DNA of 64,000 nt from assembly GCF_024653915.1 (NCBI RefSeq), contig NZ_JANLGY010000022.1:1-64000 (forward strand). Reading direction: 5' to 3'. Below, piece after piece: positions 16,914-26,315 of the stretch. The position numbers and the translations under genes were made by a program. The notes below the pieces were generated by a model. The model was not told the origin of the DNA. It made no database searches and saw only the letters and a list, made by a program, of their open reading frames with translations. Position 1 is the stretch's first letter; each line of letters opens with the position of its first letter. This DNA comes from Sulfuricaulis sp. GTDB lineage: Bacteria > Pseudomonadota > Gammaproteobacteria > Acidiferrobacterales > Sulfurifustaceae.

Positions 16914-18266
16914 CTACAACCGCACTTCGACCGCAGCGCCGCCAAGGGAGCTGCGTGAAATGATTAATCCACCGCCGTAAAGCTCGGCAATCTCCTGCGC
17001 CACCGCCAACCCCAGCCCATGCCCCGGCGTAGTGGCATCGGCGCGCGCACCACGGGCACGGACCCGCTGGAGCTGATCGTCCGGGATGCCGGGACCGTCG
17101 TCCTCGACGCGCAGCAAGAATCGCGGACCCGATGGTCCCCCGGTTTCGTTTCGCGCCTCGATGCGCGCGCACGAATGCGCCCACTTGAAGGCATTGTCGG
17201 CAATATTCCCGAGTATTTCGAGCAAGTCGCCCTCGTCGCCCCGGAACATGACATCCGCTGCAATGGCTGTTTCCACGCGCAATGATTTTGCCGCGTATAC
17301 CTTTTCCAGCGCGGCCACAATCTTGCGTGCGACCGGTGCCACCGGCAACGGCGCGCTCAGCGCCGTGCGTCCGGCCGCGGCGGCGCGCTGCAACTGATAC
17401 TCGACAATTTCATTCATGTTCTGCAACTGTTCCTGCGCCACTGTGCGTAGTTCCTCCACCGGGGTTTTCGCCTCGACACTCCCGCGCAGTACGGCCAGCG
17501 GCGTCTTGAGGCTGTGCGCAAGATTTCCCAGTGTGTCACGATAGCGTTGCAAGTGCGCGCGGGTATTGGCAAGCAGGGCATTGAGATTGTCGATCAAGGC
17601 TTGCAGCTCGGTGGGATACCGGCCGGTCAAGGCATGAGCACGGCCAGCCTCGATCTCGGAAAGATCCTGCGCCACCCGCCGCAGCGGCGCGAGCCCCCAG
17701 CGCAAAATCATCGCCTGCACCACCAGCAGCAACACGGTGGCCGCCGCGAGCCAGCCGAACAGGCCGCGACGAAATTGCCGGATCTGCGCCTGATGCTCAT
17801 CGAGCCGCTCAGCGACATGAAAGACATACACCCGTGGCTGAGGTTCACTGCCTTCCCAGCGCGTGGCGAAACTCAACATCAATCGTGCCGCCGATTTCCC
17901 GTCATCGAGCGGTGTGAATACGCGCTCGCCGGGAGGCGCGCCGGATGTCAATCCTTCGAATTTGGTGCCGAGCGCGGAGCGCGAACGCCATACCGTCGCA
18001 CCGGCGGCATCGCGTACTTCCGCCATCAGCGCCGAGCCAATGAGGTTAAAGCGCGGTTCGGGCAGCTCTACCGGCAACTCCAGTTGATTTTGTGCATTGA
18101 GATCGGCGGCGGCCAGCAGCGCGTAGAGATGGCCCTGCAAACGCTCGCGCAACGCGCTTTCAGCGCTGACACTAAATGCCCGGTCGAGCGCGAGACCGGT
18201 CAGGCCAAGAAACCCGGCCAACACCACGGCGGATACCAGCAACAGGCGGGTGCGCAGTGAACGCAT
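16914..18266 (-). CDS. Sensor histidine kinase
   Basis: This 450-aa membrane kinase has transmembrane helices at about residues 8-27 and 170-188 around a roughly 140-residue periplasmic domain, then a HAMP-like linker. The phospho-acceptor is H251 in LGNLAHSLKTPL. The ATPase domain has the N box (ILGNIADNAFKWAH) and G1 box (VEDDGPGIPDD). The layout resembles PhoQ-type kinases. The start at 18266 was chosen because its ATG overlaps the regulator's stop (TGATG); a GTG at 18281 is possible. The ligand is unknown; envelope neighbours suggest envelope stress or metal sensing (inference). Confidence 0.9.
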   Translation of the reverse strand: MRSLRTRLLLVSAVVLAGFLGLTGLALDRAFSVSAESALRERLQGHLYALLAAADLNAQNQLELPVELPEPRFNLIGSALMAEVRDAAGATVWRSRSALGTKFEGLTSGAPPGERVFTPLDDGKSAARLMLSFATRWEGSEPQPRVYVFHVAERLDEHQAQIRQFRRGLFGWLAAATVLLLVVQAMILRWGLAPLRRVAQDLSEIEAGRAHALTGRYPTELQALIDNLNALLANTRAHLQRYRDTLGNLAHSLKTPLAVLRGSVEAKTPVEELRTVAQEQLQNMNEIVEYQLQRAAAAGRTALSAPLPVAPVARKIVAALEKVYAAKSLRVETAIAADVMFRGDEGDLLEILGNIADNAFKWAHSCARIEARNETGGPSGPRFLLRVEDDGPGIPDDQLQRVRARGARADATTPGHGLGLAVAQEIAELYGGGLIISRSSLGGAAVEVRL

Positions 18267-18949
18267 CAGGGTTTTCCGCACGGGAGCGTGAAGCGGTAAC
18301 CGCGCCCACGCAGGGTTTCGATGGGGTTGAGGCGGTCGTCCGGATCGAGCTTCTTGCGCAAGCGTCCGATGAACACCTCGATCACATTGCTGTCGCGGTC
18401 GAAATCCTGATCGTAGACATGCTCGGTCAGGGTCGTTTTCGACACCACGTCACCCGCATGCAACATCAGGTATTCGAGCATCTTGTATTCATACGCTGTC
18501 AGTTCCAGCGCACGTTTGTCCACGCGCACCTGCTGCGAGGCGGTGTCGAGCACCACCGGCCCGCAAGTGACAACGGGTTGCGCCAGCCCGGCAGCACGGC
18601 GCAACAGCGCGTTCACGCGCGCCAGCAACTCCTCGATTTGAAACGGCTTGACCAGGTAATCGTCGGCGCCGGCCTCGAGCCCTTCGACCTTGTCCTGCCA
18701 ACGTCCGCGCGCGGTCAGGATCAGCACCGGAAAACGCTTGTCCTGCTTGCGCCAGCCGCGGATGACCTCGATGCCGCTCAGATCAGGCAGGCCGATGTCC
18801 ACGACAGCGAGGTCAATCGGATATTCGCGCCCGTGCATCAGGCCATCCTTGCCATTGGCAGCGTCGTCCACGACATAACCCGCGGCGCGCAATTGTTCGC
18901 ACAACTGCCGGCGCAGAGAGGCTTCGTCTTCAATGACGAGGAGTCGCAT
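18266..18949 (-). CDS. OmpR/PhoP-type response regulator
   Basis: The 227-aa regulator has a receiver domain with acidic pocket (VIEDEAS), phospho-acceptor D51 (VVDIGLPDLSG) and conserved lysine in VKPFQIEEL. A winged-helix DNA-binding domain follows (SNVIEVFIGRLRKKL, then ETLRGRGYRF). It is the partner of the histidine kinase whose start overlaps its stop. The gene follows the PepSY gene by 14 nt, so the PepSY protein, regulator and kinase likely form one operon. Confidence 0.93.
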   Translation of the reverse strand: MRLLVIEDEASLRRQLCEQLRAAGYVVDDAANGKDGLMHGREYPIDLAVVDIGLPDLSGIEVIRGWRKQDKRFPVLILTARGRWQDKVEGLEAGADDYLVKPFQIEELLARVNALLRRAAGLAQPVVTCGPVVLDTASQQVRVDKRALELTAYEYKMLEYLMLHAGDVVSKTTLTEHVYDQDFDRDSNVIEVFIGRLRKKLDPDDRLNPIETLRGRGYRFTLPCGKP

Positions 18950-18963
18950 GGGAAATTCGGCTG

Positions 18964-19266
18964 CTAATCCGACCTGCCGCTGCGCGCGTCGACGTTATAG
19001 ACACGTACAGCGCCATTCGGCAGCAGCACCTTGATCCGGTACGTGGTATCGCCACGCCGGTCGCGCGCTTCGGCCGAAAGCACGCGACCGCCGCTTTCAC
19101 GGCGTACCCGTGCCACGGCCTCGTCGAGCGAGATACCGTCGCGGCGCGAGGTTTCCTGGCGGGAAGAACGATCGGGGCGGTCGTCACGCCGCGCCTCCAC
19201 CATTCCGGTGGAGGCCAGCGTGATCAGACCCGCGAGCAGGCATGCCATGAATGTCTTGCGTGTCAT
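18964..19266 (-). CDS. PepSY-like exported protein, copy 1
   Basis: This 100-aa exported protein has a signal peptide ending near VEARRDD, an arginine/aspartate/serine-rich linker, and a C-terminal PepSY-like half: ISLDEAVARVRRESGGRVLSAEARDR, shown here as ISLDEAVARVRRES and GRVLSAEARDR, then YRIKVLLPNGAVRVYNVDA. PepSY domains act as small periplasmic inhibitors or sensors. It sits just upstream of the two-component genes. A second copy with the same layout is at 27798-28076. Confidence 0.8.
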   Translation of the reverse strand: MTRKTFMACLLAGLITLASTGMVEARRDDRPDRSSRQETSRRDGISLDEAVARVRRESGGRVLSAEARDRRGDTTYRIKVLLPNGAVRVYNVDARSGRSD

Positions 19267-19333
19267 TGCTCGTACATCTTAACGGACTGGCGCAAACGAC
19301 GCACCCGAGTGCAAGACGGTCGCGGCGCATGCC

Positions 19334-19768
19334 CTAACGATGGCGTGCGATTTCGTAGCCGATAACGGTGCCGATCACCGCACCCGCCGCCGTATGGCCG
19401 GGATCGCCGTAACCGATTTCATGTCCCACCACACCGCCAATCACGCTGCCCAGAATAATCGGCGCGGAGGACGAACGATAATGGCCATGGTAATGAGACG
19501 GGCGATGATGCCGCGGCCCGTAATAATGCGGGGCGGGCGCGCGGTAGTGATGGTAATAGTTGCCATGATGCGGACGACGGTGGCGGAAATGCCTCGGTTG
19601 TTGCCACTCCTGATGCCGGCCCGGATGAGAATAATGCCGCTCGATGCGAGTCTCGCGATAAGCCGGTCCCGTGCGGTGATCACCGCGACCCTCTTGCGCC
19701 TGCGCCAATGGCGCTGCCATCACGGCGGCCAGGAATATAACGGCGGTGCTCAGTAGCTTGCAGTTCAT
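19334..19768 (-). CDS. His-rich glycine-zipper exported protein, copy 1
   Basis: This 144-aa protein has a signal peptide (ending AQAQE), a long histidine/arginine/tyrosine-rich middle and a C-terminal glycine-zipper 2TM segment (PIILGSVIGGVVGHEIGYG, then AAGAVIGTVIGYEIARHR). Proteins with this zipper sit in or on the outer membrane. The histidine-rich stretch could bind metal ions (inference). The start at 19768 has AAGGAG 8 nt upstream. The C-terminal 40 residues closely match the paralogue at 28076-28522. The 67-nt gap to the PepSY gene shows no clear terminator. Confidence 0.82.
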   Translation of the reverse strand: MNCKLLSTAVIFLAAVMAAPLAQAQEGRGDHRTGPAYRETRIERHYSHPGRHQEWQQPRHFRHRRPHHGNYYHHYRAPAPHYYGPRHHRPSHYHGHYRSSSAPIILGSVIGGVVGHEIGYGDPGHTAAGAVIGTVIGYEIARHR

Positions 19769-19938
19769 GGTTGTCTCCTTCATTGCGTTTGGGTTACACG
19801 TCTGACTTCTGTAAGTCAGGATACAAACCCCACGCTGAACGGAGCCTGAACAAAAATGTCACATAACTTATTGTCTTTATATAGTTATATATTATTCAGG
19901 CCCCTTGGAATAAGGCGAGGCTGGGCCTCATTCATCCA

Positions 19939-21240
19939 TCACGAAATATATCGACAGTAAGTCTCGCGCACGCGCAGGCTGCCGACAAAGCCGACCACGA
20001 CACAGAAAAAAAAGATCAGGATACCCAGCCGATATTGCGCAGCGGCTCCCTGCGCCGTGCCCGCGCGGTCGAGCGTCCAGCCCACCAGCGGTTGCAGAAT
20101 ACCAGTACCGAGAAATACACCGGTGTTGACGACGCTGGTCGCCATGCCGGACAACGCATGCGGGTTCACTTCCTTCACGCACGCCCAGCTCAGGGTAAAG
20201 CTCCCGGCGCTCAGGCCCATGAGCAGGAACAGGGAATAGCTCATGGCAAGCGACATCGGCAGCGCAAATACCAGCGGCAACCAACACAACAAATGCACAA
20301 ATGCAGTGGAGATCAGCGCCGGGCGTCGACGTCCCAGACGGTCGGACAACACCCCGACCGAAAAAGCGCCGATAGCGAAACCCGCGAGCATCAGGCTCGT
20401 GTGCTGCGTTGCGGCCACGCGCTCCATGCCATACACATCGCTGAGATACGGCACCGCCCACAAGCCGGCGAAAGCGATGAACGACCCGCCGATGCCGAGG
20501 TTCATCCAGAAGATCGGCCATGTGTAACGATTCCTGAGCACCGTCATGAGGCCCTCGAACCAGTGGCCCTCGTGCGGCGGATGTGCCTCGTGGCCGTCCA
20601 TTTCGCGCAGGCTCGGCAAACCTGCTTCGCCCGGATGATCGCGCACGAACAACCAGGTGAGCACCGCGAGTGCAAACGACACGCCTCCTAAAACGATGAA
20701 CACCGTGTTCCATGTCGTGAACTGCAGCACCCAGGCCAACGGCGCGGCCGCCATTACCGACCCGATATTCCCCAGCACCAGCGTCAGGCCGACCATGGTC
20801 CCGAAGTGGCGGTCGTGAAACCACGCCGCGTTAATCTTGAGCAGCGCGATAAAGGCTACTGACACGCCCAATCCAATCAGCATCCGGCCGATTGAGGCCT
20901 CGGTCATCGTCACCGCATATCCAAACAGCAGCGAACCGACACCGGCGATAGCGCCACCGAGCGTAACGATACGACGCGGGCCGAGCGTGTCAGCCAGAAT
21001 GCCCGTCGGTATCTGCATGAGGGTATACACATAGAAATACGTCGCGGCGAGTGCGCCCAGAGCCGTGGCGCTGGCATCGAAAGCCAGTTGCAGATCGGAG
21101 GCAATGGCAGCCGGCGCCATCCGGTGAAAGAACGCCAGCATGTAGGATGCTGCCACAAGACTGAATGTCGTCCAGCGCAGCCGGCGCATTCGCACGCGCA
21201 CATCTGGATTTGCCCCGGTATTTGAGTGCGAGCGCTTCAT
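19939..21240 (-). CDS. MFS transporter
   Basis: This 433-aa inner-membrane permease has twelve predicted helices. The family motif between helices 2 and 3 reads GILADTLGPRRIV, and its second-half counterpart reads GVLSDRLGRRRPAL. A hydrophilic loop follows helix 6 (DHPGEAGLPSLREMDGHEA). The substrate is unknown; the layout is like sugar-phosphate or anion permeases. The ATG at 21240 was preferred over a TTG at 21249. It lies 67 nt after the PQQ-type dehydrogenase gene on the same strand. Confidence 0.85.
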   Translation of the reverse strand: MKRSHSNTGANPDVRVRMRRLRWTTFSLVAASYMLAFFHRMAPAAIASDLQLAFDASATALGALAATYFYVYTLMQIPTGILADTLGPRRIVTLGGAIAGVGSLLFGYAVTMTEASIGRMLIGLGVSVAFIALLKINAAWFHDRHFGTMVGLTLVLGNIGSVMAAAPLAWVLQFTTWNTVFIVLGGVSFALAVLTWLFVRDHPGEAGLPSLREMDGHEAHPPHEGHWFEGLMTVLRNRYTWPIFWMNLGIGGSFIAFAGLWAVPYLSDVYGMERVAATQHTSLMLAGFAIGAFSVGVLSDRLGRRRPALISTAFVHLLCWLPLVFALPMSLAMSYSLFLLMGLSAGSFTLSWACVKEVNPHALSGMATSVVNTGVFLGTGILQPLVGWTLDRAGTAQGAAAQYRLGILIFFFCVVVGFVGSLRVRETYCRYIS

Positions 21241-21307
21241 GGGCAACAAGGATAGGGGTTTTTACGGAAGCGGTAAAACAGTGGTTCTCCAAATTCCGCT
21301 TTTTAAT

Positions 21308-22525
21308 TTAATTCAGTTCAGCTTTTTTAGTGCTTAAGCGAAACAGCCCGTTCGTTTCACTGTCGCTGGTGAAATACAGCGCGCCGTCGGGGCCGATAAC
21401 AACGCCGACGGGCCGAACCCAACGGTCGCCGTTTTCCAGCTGAAATCCCGTAACGAGATCATCGACACGCACGGTCTCGCCGTCCTTGAATCGCACCGCA
21501 ACCAGCTTGGGCGGACGGCGCGTGGCACTGTCACCCAGGTAACTGCCGCTGGGCTTGGTGCCCCAGGAGCCACGCAGCGCCACGATGGCATCGTTCTCCA
21601 GTACTTTATTTAACGAACCTTTCGGCACAAAAGTCACGCCCATTGGCGCATTGCGTGCTGGGAACGTCGCAACGGGCATGGCAACTTCCGCGATTGGACG
21701 CGGCGGCTGGGTCGACACGCAGCTATCGCGCTTCAGCTGCTTTCCATCAAACTGGAACCACGGCATGCCGTGAAAAGATCCGGCCGTGACGCGGCTGAAA
21801 TATTCCGGCGGTTGTTCGTAACCAAGATGATCGGGGCCGTTATTGCTGGTGTACATGATTCTGGTTTCCGGATGCCAGGCAAAGCCCACGGGATTGCGCA
21901 GCCCCGAACCGTATGCCTGCCAGCGCGCCTTGCCACCCTCCTCGCGCAACACGAATATGCCGCCACGCCGCTCATCGAAGGAATAACTGTCGCCAAGATA
22001 TTGATCGCTGCAATTGCTCTGAATCCCAAGGCTCACATAAACGCGGCCATCAGGACCGACACCGACCGTACGGCTGTTATGACCCCCGCCGCCGGGCAGG
22101 CGCGCCAGCAGCTCCACCGATTCCGGTACGATTTGCTTTTGACCGGGTCGGTAGGGCGCGCGGTACACGCCGCCGGTGCGGGCGATGAGAATCTCGCCTT
22201 TCCTGAACGCGACACTGTGTGGGTAATCATTCAGCTCGACCAGCACCTCGGGCGAGGTATAGGGCGGCGGCACGCGGTAAACCCGGCCGGATTTCGAACC
22301 GATGAAGAGATCGCCGTTGCCTGCAAACGCCATCAGGCGCGGGGCATCGAGCCTGTCAGTCAGAATCTCCAGCCGCAATCCCTTCGGCACGCGCACCGCG
22401 CGCCGCTTGCCATCCACCGTCAACGTCTGCTCTTCGTGGGTCAGCGGCTCCGTTGCTGCCCACGTCTCTGCCGCAACAAGGCTGAGAAAAAGTAAAAACG
22501 CCGATGGAAGGATGGCAATTCGCAA
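21308..22525 (-). CDS. Exported PQQ-type sugar/sorbosone dehydrogenase-like protein
   Basis: This 405-aa periplasmic six-bladed beta-propeller of the soluble glucose/sorbosone dehydrogenase family has a signal peptide ending AAETWAATE. The family marks are LPGGGGHNSRTVGVGPDG, SGLRNPVGFAWHPET, and the C-terminal RPVGVVIGPDGALYFTSD. PQQ dependence and substrate are inferred from the family only; some members lack PQQ. The start codon is TTG at 22525; no in-frame ATG lies near it. The gene starts 22 nt after an OmpA-family gene. Confidence 0.8.
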   Translation of the reverse strand: MRIAILPSAFLLFLSLVAAETWAATEPLTHEEQTLTVDGKRRAVRVPKGLRLEILTDRLDAPRLMAFAGNGDLFIGSKSGRVYRVPPPYTSPEVLVELNDYPHSVAFRKGEILIARTGGVYRAPYRPGQKQIVPESVELLARLPGGGGHNSRTVGVGPDGRVYVSLGIQSNCSDQYLGDSYSFDERRGGIFVLREEGGKARWQAYGSGLRNPVGFAWHPETRIMYTSNNGPDHLGYEQPPEYFSRVTAGSFHGMPWFQFDGKQLKRDSCVSTQPPRPIAEVAMPVATFPARNAPMGVTFVPKGSLNKVLENDAIVALRGSWGTKPSGSYLGDSATRRPPKLVAVRFKDGETVRVDDLVTGFQLENGDRWVRPVGVVIGPDGALYFTSDSETNGLFRLSTKKAELN

Positions 22526-22547
22526 ATGGAGTGGGTTCCTTCAGTAA

Positions 22548-23309
22548 TTACTGCGCCTTCCCGGTGGTTTCGGGTATCGCGGAAGGTGCCGGCATCGCCG
22601 GGGCGGCTTCTGCTTCAACCACCGGCTTTAACACGATCTCGACGCGACGATTACGCTGTTTGTTCTCGTCCGTGTCGTTGGGTGCCAGCGGGTGGTACAT
22701 CGAGAAGCCCAGGGATTCGAGACGCTTGGGATTAACATGATGCTTGGTCTCGATGTAGCGCGCGACGGCGGACGCGCGTGCGGCGGAAAGTTCCCAGTTC
22801 GAGGGATATTTCACCTTCAGCTTGTCGCTGATCGGTGTGTCGTCCGTGTGACCCTCGACGCGAATGATGTCGGTACTATCCGCGATGGCCTCCACGAGTT
22901 TGTCGAGCACCGCCATGCCGTCCGGCAGGATGTCGGCGCTGCCGGAACGGAACACAATTTTGTCCAGCATCCGCACCGTGAGCTGGCCGCGCAACTGCTC
23001 TATCTCGACGCTCTTGTCTGTCAGCTCCTTCTGCATGCGGTCGCGCAGCTGGTTTTCCCGCTGTTGCACGACTTCGAGCTTCTGCTTGTTGGCCTCGGCC
23101 ACTTTGCGGTACACATCCAGCTCCTGCGTAGCTACCGCGAGCTTGGTTTCGGCATCGGTGCGGGCGGTGTTGCAGGCCGCAAGTTCGCTTTTCGCGCGCG
23201 ACTCGCAGGCTACCAGCTCCGCCGACTTCTCATCGAAGGTCGAGGTCGATACACAGCCGGTCAGGAATGCGCCAGCCGCTATTACTAATAAAGATATTGG
23301 ACGTTTCAT
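22548..23309 (-). CDS. OmpA-family lipoprotein with coiled coil
   Basis: This 253-aa envelope lipoprotein has a signal with lipobox LTGC near residue 18, a coiled-coil region (about 30-110, rich in E, K, Q), and an OmpA-like domain (about 120-235) containing IIRVEGHTDDTPIS and SAARASAVARYIE. The C-terminal 20 residues are alanine/proline-rich. It should tether the outer membrane to peptidoglycan. The second of two adjacent ATGs (23309) sits at a better distance from GGAGG. The domain order is similar to MotB-like OmpA proteins, but there is no motor context. Confidence 0.88.
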   Translation of the reverse strand: MKRPISLLVIAAGAFLTGCVSTSTFDEKSAELVACESRAKSELAACNTARTDAETKLAVATQELDVYRKVAEANKQKLEVVQQRENQLRDRMQKELTDKSVEIEQLRGQLTVRMLDKIVFRSGSADILPDGMAVLDKLVEAIADSTDIIRVEGHTDDTPISDKLKVKYPSNWELSAARASAVARYIETKHHVNPKRLESLGFSMYHPLAPNDTDENKQRNRRVEIVLKPVVEAEAAPAMPAPSAIPETTGKAQ

Positions 23310-23467
23310 CATTTACCTCCGCTCAAACATTTGTATTGGGTCGATCTGGCTCCCCCGCCCCATTCTCTAAAACTACCGTTTTTTTATGACTTCATGCGGG
23401 TGACTGTTGCAACGATGTTAACAGGTGGCCGTTCTCCGCATAAGTGGCACGATGCGCAATAACCATT

Positions 23468-24199
23468 TCAGCGTGGGCGCTTGCGCCGCACGCGCTTTAT
23501 ATTGTTTTCGCTCAGCGGCTGGAAAATCTTGACGCGCAGGCTTTCGTTCCATTCGGCGGCAAAATCCCGTTGCAGGCCCAGGTTGATCGCAGCGGTCACG
23601 CCCATGGCGATCAGCGCTCCGAGACTCGCCAGCGCCATGTCCTTGTGCGCGTCCCAGATGTCGCCCTGCGTACCGAGATAGGCCATGCCAAGATCGCCGC
23701 CGAAGAATTCGGCCGCGCCCCATTCGAACAACTCGAACAGCATGGAACTGGACATGGTGAGGTCGAGCGGCAGGAAATAGCCCCAGAAACCACGTACGCT
23801 GGCGATGCGGATGAACACCTCCCGCACCGGGTAGGCCAGCAGCAGCCCGTAGAAAAGATGGATCGCGCGGTCGAAATGATTGCGCTCGAACCCCAGCGCA
23901 TCGTTCAGGCTGAAGCCAAACAGAAACATGAAACCTTCATCATACGGAACCTTAGCATAGGTAAAGTGCGCACCGATTTCATGCAGCACGAGAAAAACGA
24001 AGATCAAAGAATAGGAAATATTCGACAACGGAAACACACGATAGGTCAGCCCCAACACCAGTACCGAAACCACGACCAGCGCATTCTCCAGCGCCCAGTC
24101 GGCGCGGTCATACGGTTCGATCGCCAGCATGGCAAACTCGAACGCGAATACGCCCGCCAGGATCAGCAGGTAATTGTGGCGAACCACGCGGGTGAACAT
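23468..24199 (-). CDS. DUF2238/YjdF-type membrane protein, copy 1
   Basis: This 243-aa inner-membrane protein has about six helices and the DUF2238 core: LHEIGAHFTYAKVP, GFERNHFDRAIHL, and GTQGDIWDAHKDMALA with conserved His/Asp/Glu residues that may bind metal. The function is unknown. The C-terminus is basic. The start at 24199 (MFTRVV) matches the start of a close paralogue at 44870-45601. It is divergent from the SIMPL gene. Confidence 0.85.
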   Translation of the reverse strand: MFTRVVRHNYLLILAGVFAFEFAMLAIEPYDRADWALENALVVVSVLVLGLTYRVFPLSNISYSLIFVFLVLHEIGAHFTYAKVPYDEGFMFLFGFSLNDALGFERNHFDRAIHLFYGLLLAYPVREVFIRIASVRGFWGYFLPLDLTMSSSMLFELFEWGAAEFFGGDLGMAYLGTQGDIWDAHKDMALASLGALIAMGVTAAINLGLQRDFAAEWNESLRVKIFQPLSENNIKRVRRKRPR

Positions 24200-24344
24200 T
24201 GAAGCAATGGTAAAGGTGTTTGTAATTCGGATAAACCGGCACAGGTTCCACTCGTCCGCCCCCTTAAACCGCTGGGCTGCGACCGGCACGGACAAATCAA
24301 GGTGTTACAATCGCTGCGTCCCCCATCGTTGCCAGGAGTCACTC

Positions 24345-25037
24345 ATGCCGCGGTTCATATGCCTCATTGCCACTGCGTTTATCCTCGGTCTGTCCATCAC
24401 CGCGCCAGCCGGTGCGGCCGAAGAAACGCCGCGCTATAACCAGATTCACTTCCAGGTCGAGCGAACCCGCGCGGTGGACAACGATCGCATGCACGCCGTG
24501 CTCAGCACCACTGCCGAGGACGACAACGCCGCGCGTCTCGCCGACCAGATCAACAAAACCATGGACTGGGCACTCAAGACAGCAAAAACCAAAACGCAAA
24601 TCGAGGTCCGCAGCGGCGGTTACCGCACCCATCCGGTTTATGACAAGGACAAGATTCGGCGCTGGCGCGCGACGCAAGAATTAATTCTCGAAGGATCGGA
24701 CTTCGCGGAATTGGGTGGCCTGATCGGGCAATTGCAGGAACGTCTGCAAGTCACTTCGATAAACTTTTCGGTATCTGCCGAGAAACGCCGAGCTGTGGAA
24801 GATGATCTGATCACGCAGTCACTCGAGGCTTTTAAGCTGCGCGCCGAGCTGGTACGCAAGCAATTGGCGGCCAAGGGTTACCGCATAGTGGATGTATCGA
24901 TCAACACGGGCGGCGGGCAACCCGTCCCGCTCATGCGTGGCCTTGCCATGGAATCAGCCTCCGTCGCACCACCAGCGCTGGAAGCCGGCACCAGCACACT
25001 GACTCTTATCGTCGGCGGAACGATCGAGCTGCAATAA
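24345..25037 (+). CDS. SIMPL-domain (DUF541) periplasmic protein
   Basis: This 230-aa exported protein has a signal peptide ending near GAAEETPRY, followed by one SIMPL/DUF541 domain. Typical blocks are VRSGGYRTHPVYD, WRATQELILEGSDF and the C-terminal LTLIVGGTIELQ. Such proteins form periplasmic or outer-membrane oligomers of uncertain function. CAGGAG lies 7 nt before the ATG at 24345. Confidence 0.85.
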   Translation: MPRFICLIATAFILGLSITAPAGAAEETPRYNQIHFQVERTRAVDNDRMHAVLSTTAEDDNAARLADQINKTMDWALKTAKTKTQIEVRSGGYRTHPVYDKDKIRRWRATQELILEGSDFAELGGLIGQLQERLQVTSINFSVSAEKRRAVEDDLITQSLEAFKLRAELVRKQLAAKGYRIVDVSINTGGGQPVPLMRGLAMESASVAPPALEAGTSTLTLIVGGTIELQ

Positions 25038-25042
25038 ACAGA

Positions 25043-26053
25043 CTACGGCTTGATCGGAACGGTGAACACCAGGCGAAACGCCGTATCTTCGACACGCCTG
25101 GCATCCAGTCGCGCGGGCGGATCGGTGAACAATATCGGATTGATTACCGTGGGTATGTAACTCCACGAAGTCCGCTCCACGATCATATCCACGCGCGCCC
25201 ATCCCGAGTCATGACCGATACCGGCAAAGAGCGTTCTCCGGTCCGCTGATTTTCCGCTGACCGTCTCACCGAGTTGCACGGCCGGGCCGGGTGGTGGCGG
25301 GTACGTGGGGAAGGACTGTTCGGCGCTGAGCCGTGCGTCAGCCTTCAGCCAGGATTGTGTGGCGCCGAGGGTCAAGCGCCAGCCCGAACCCAGCGGGGTA
25401 AACAGGGTGGCTCCCGCACGCAGACCAGTGTACTCGGCGTCAAGTTGCTCGTTGAGCAGCATGTCGGTCAAACCGCCAGGGTCGACCGAGCGCAAACGGG
25501 ACGTCTCGCGCCGGGTCACATGGCTGACACCAACGAAGGGACTAACGGTCAGCCTCCGTTGTGACAAGTGATAATCCGTGACCAGAATCAGGTCGTAACT
25601 TCTGTTGATCAGGTCCTGTGAGAACTGGTCCTGGTTGGCAGGAACCGTCGATATCTGAAGATTGGGTGTCTGATTGTTGAGAAACGGAAGTTTGGTTGCC
25701 GTGGGTGAACGAACGGACCCCGACCAGCGAGCATCGGCATAACCAAATGCGAGTTCGAGACGTACATTCTCTCCCAACCACGCCGGCCAGTGCCCCGGAT
25801 CAGGCGTAACAATACCGAACTCCATACTTGCCGACATGCCCGACAGCGGCGGTTGAAAATTGTAGGCTGGACCGGTCCCGCCAGGGTTACGCCCGTAGAC
25901 GAAACCCGCGCTTTCGCTCCGGTAGAAACCCCAACCGTAATTGACGTAATACTCCCCCGGCTGTGCCGGTGAAGGCACCGGCCCGGCGGATGATGGCGCG
26001 GGCAGGATCAGCGCCAAGATTACAATCAGGGCGATTTCAAAAAATATGCGCAT
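25043..26053 (-). CDS. Predicted outer-membrane beta-barrel protein
   Basis: This 336-aa protein has a signal peptide (ending near SSAGPV) and alternating hydrophobic/polar strands throughout, ending FRLVFTVPIKP, a weak barrel-like C-terminus. I do not recognise the family. Short repeated loops with P, G and S separate the strands. The start at 26053 gives a clean signal peptide; 26062 is also an ATG. It is convergent with the SIMPL gene with only 5 nt between them. Confidence 0.65.
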   Translation of the reverse strand: MRIFFEIALIVILALILPAPSSAGPVPSPAQPGEYYVNYGWGFYRSESAGFVYGRNPGGTGPAYNFQPPLSGMSASMEFGIVTPDPGHWPAWLGENVRLELAFGYADARWSGSVRSPTATKLPFLNNQTPNLQISTVPANQDQFSQDLINRSYDLILVTDYHLSQRRLTVSPFVGVSHVTRRETSRLRSVDPGGLTDMLLNEQLDAEYTGLRAGATLFTPLGSGWRLTLGATQSWLKADARLSAEQSFPTYPPPPGPAVQLGETVSGKSADRRTLFAGIGHDSGWARVDMIVERTSWSYIPTVINPILFTDPPARLDARRVEDTAFRLVFTVPIKP

Positions 26054-26315
26054 CGACGGCATGTTTACCAGTTGTTTTGCAAGTAACTGGAAGGATAGCA
26101 ACAGCCGTGCCAGCTGCAGGGACGTGAAAATCCGTTTGCCAGCGCGGTGAAATTACCCGGTCAGCGCCACGGGCGGAGCCAACAAGATGGAAGGGGTGAT
26201 TAGTTGATCTGGGTTAATGAAAACTTCGCACCGGACCTATAGATTTGGCGACCCGTTAACAAGACGGGGATCGTTTCTCTATACTGGTAACGTTTTCAAA
26301 GTGGAGGTCCTTCTC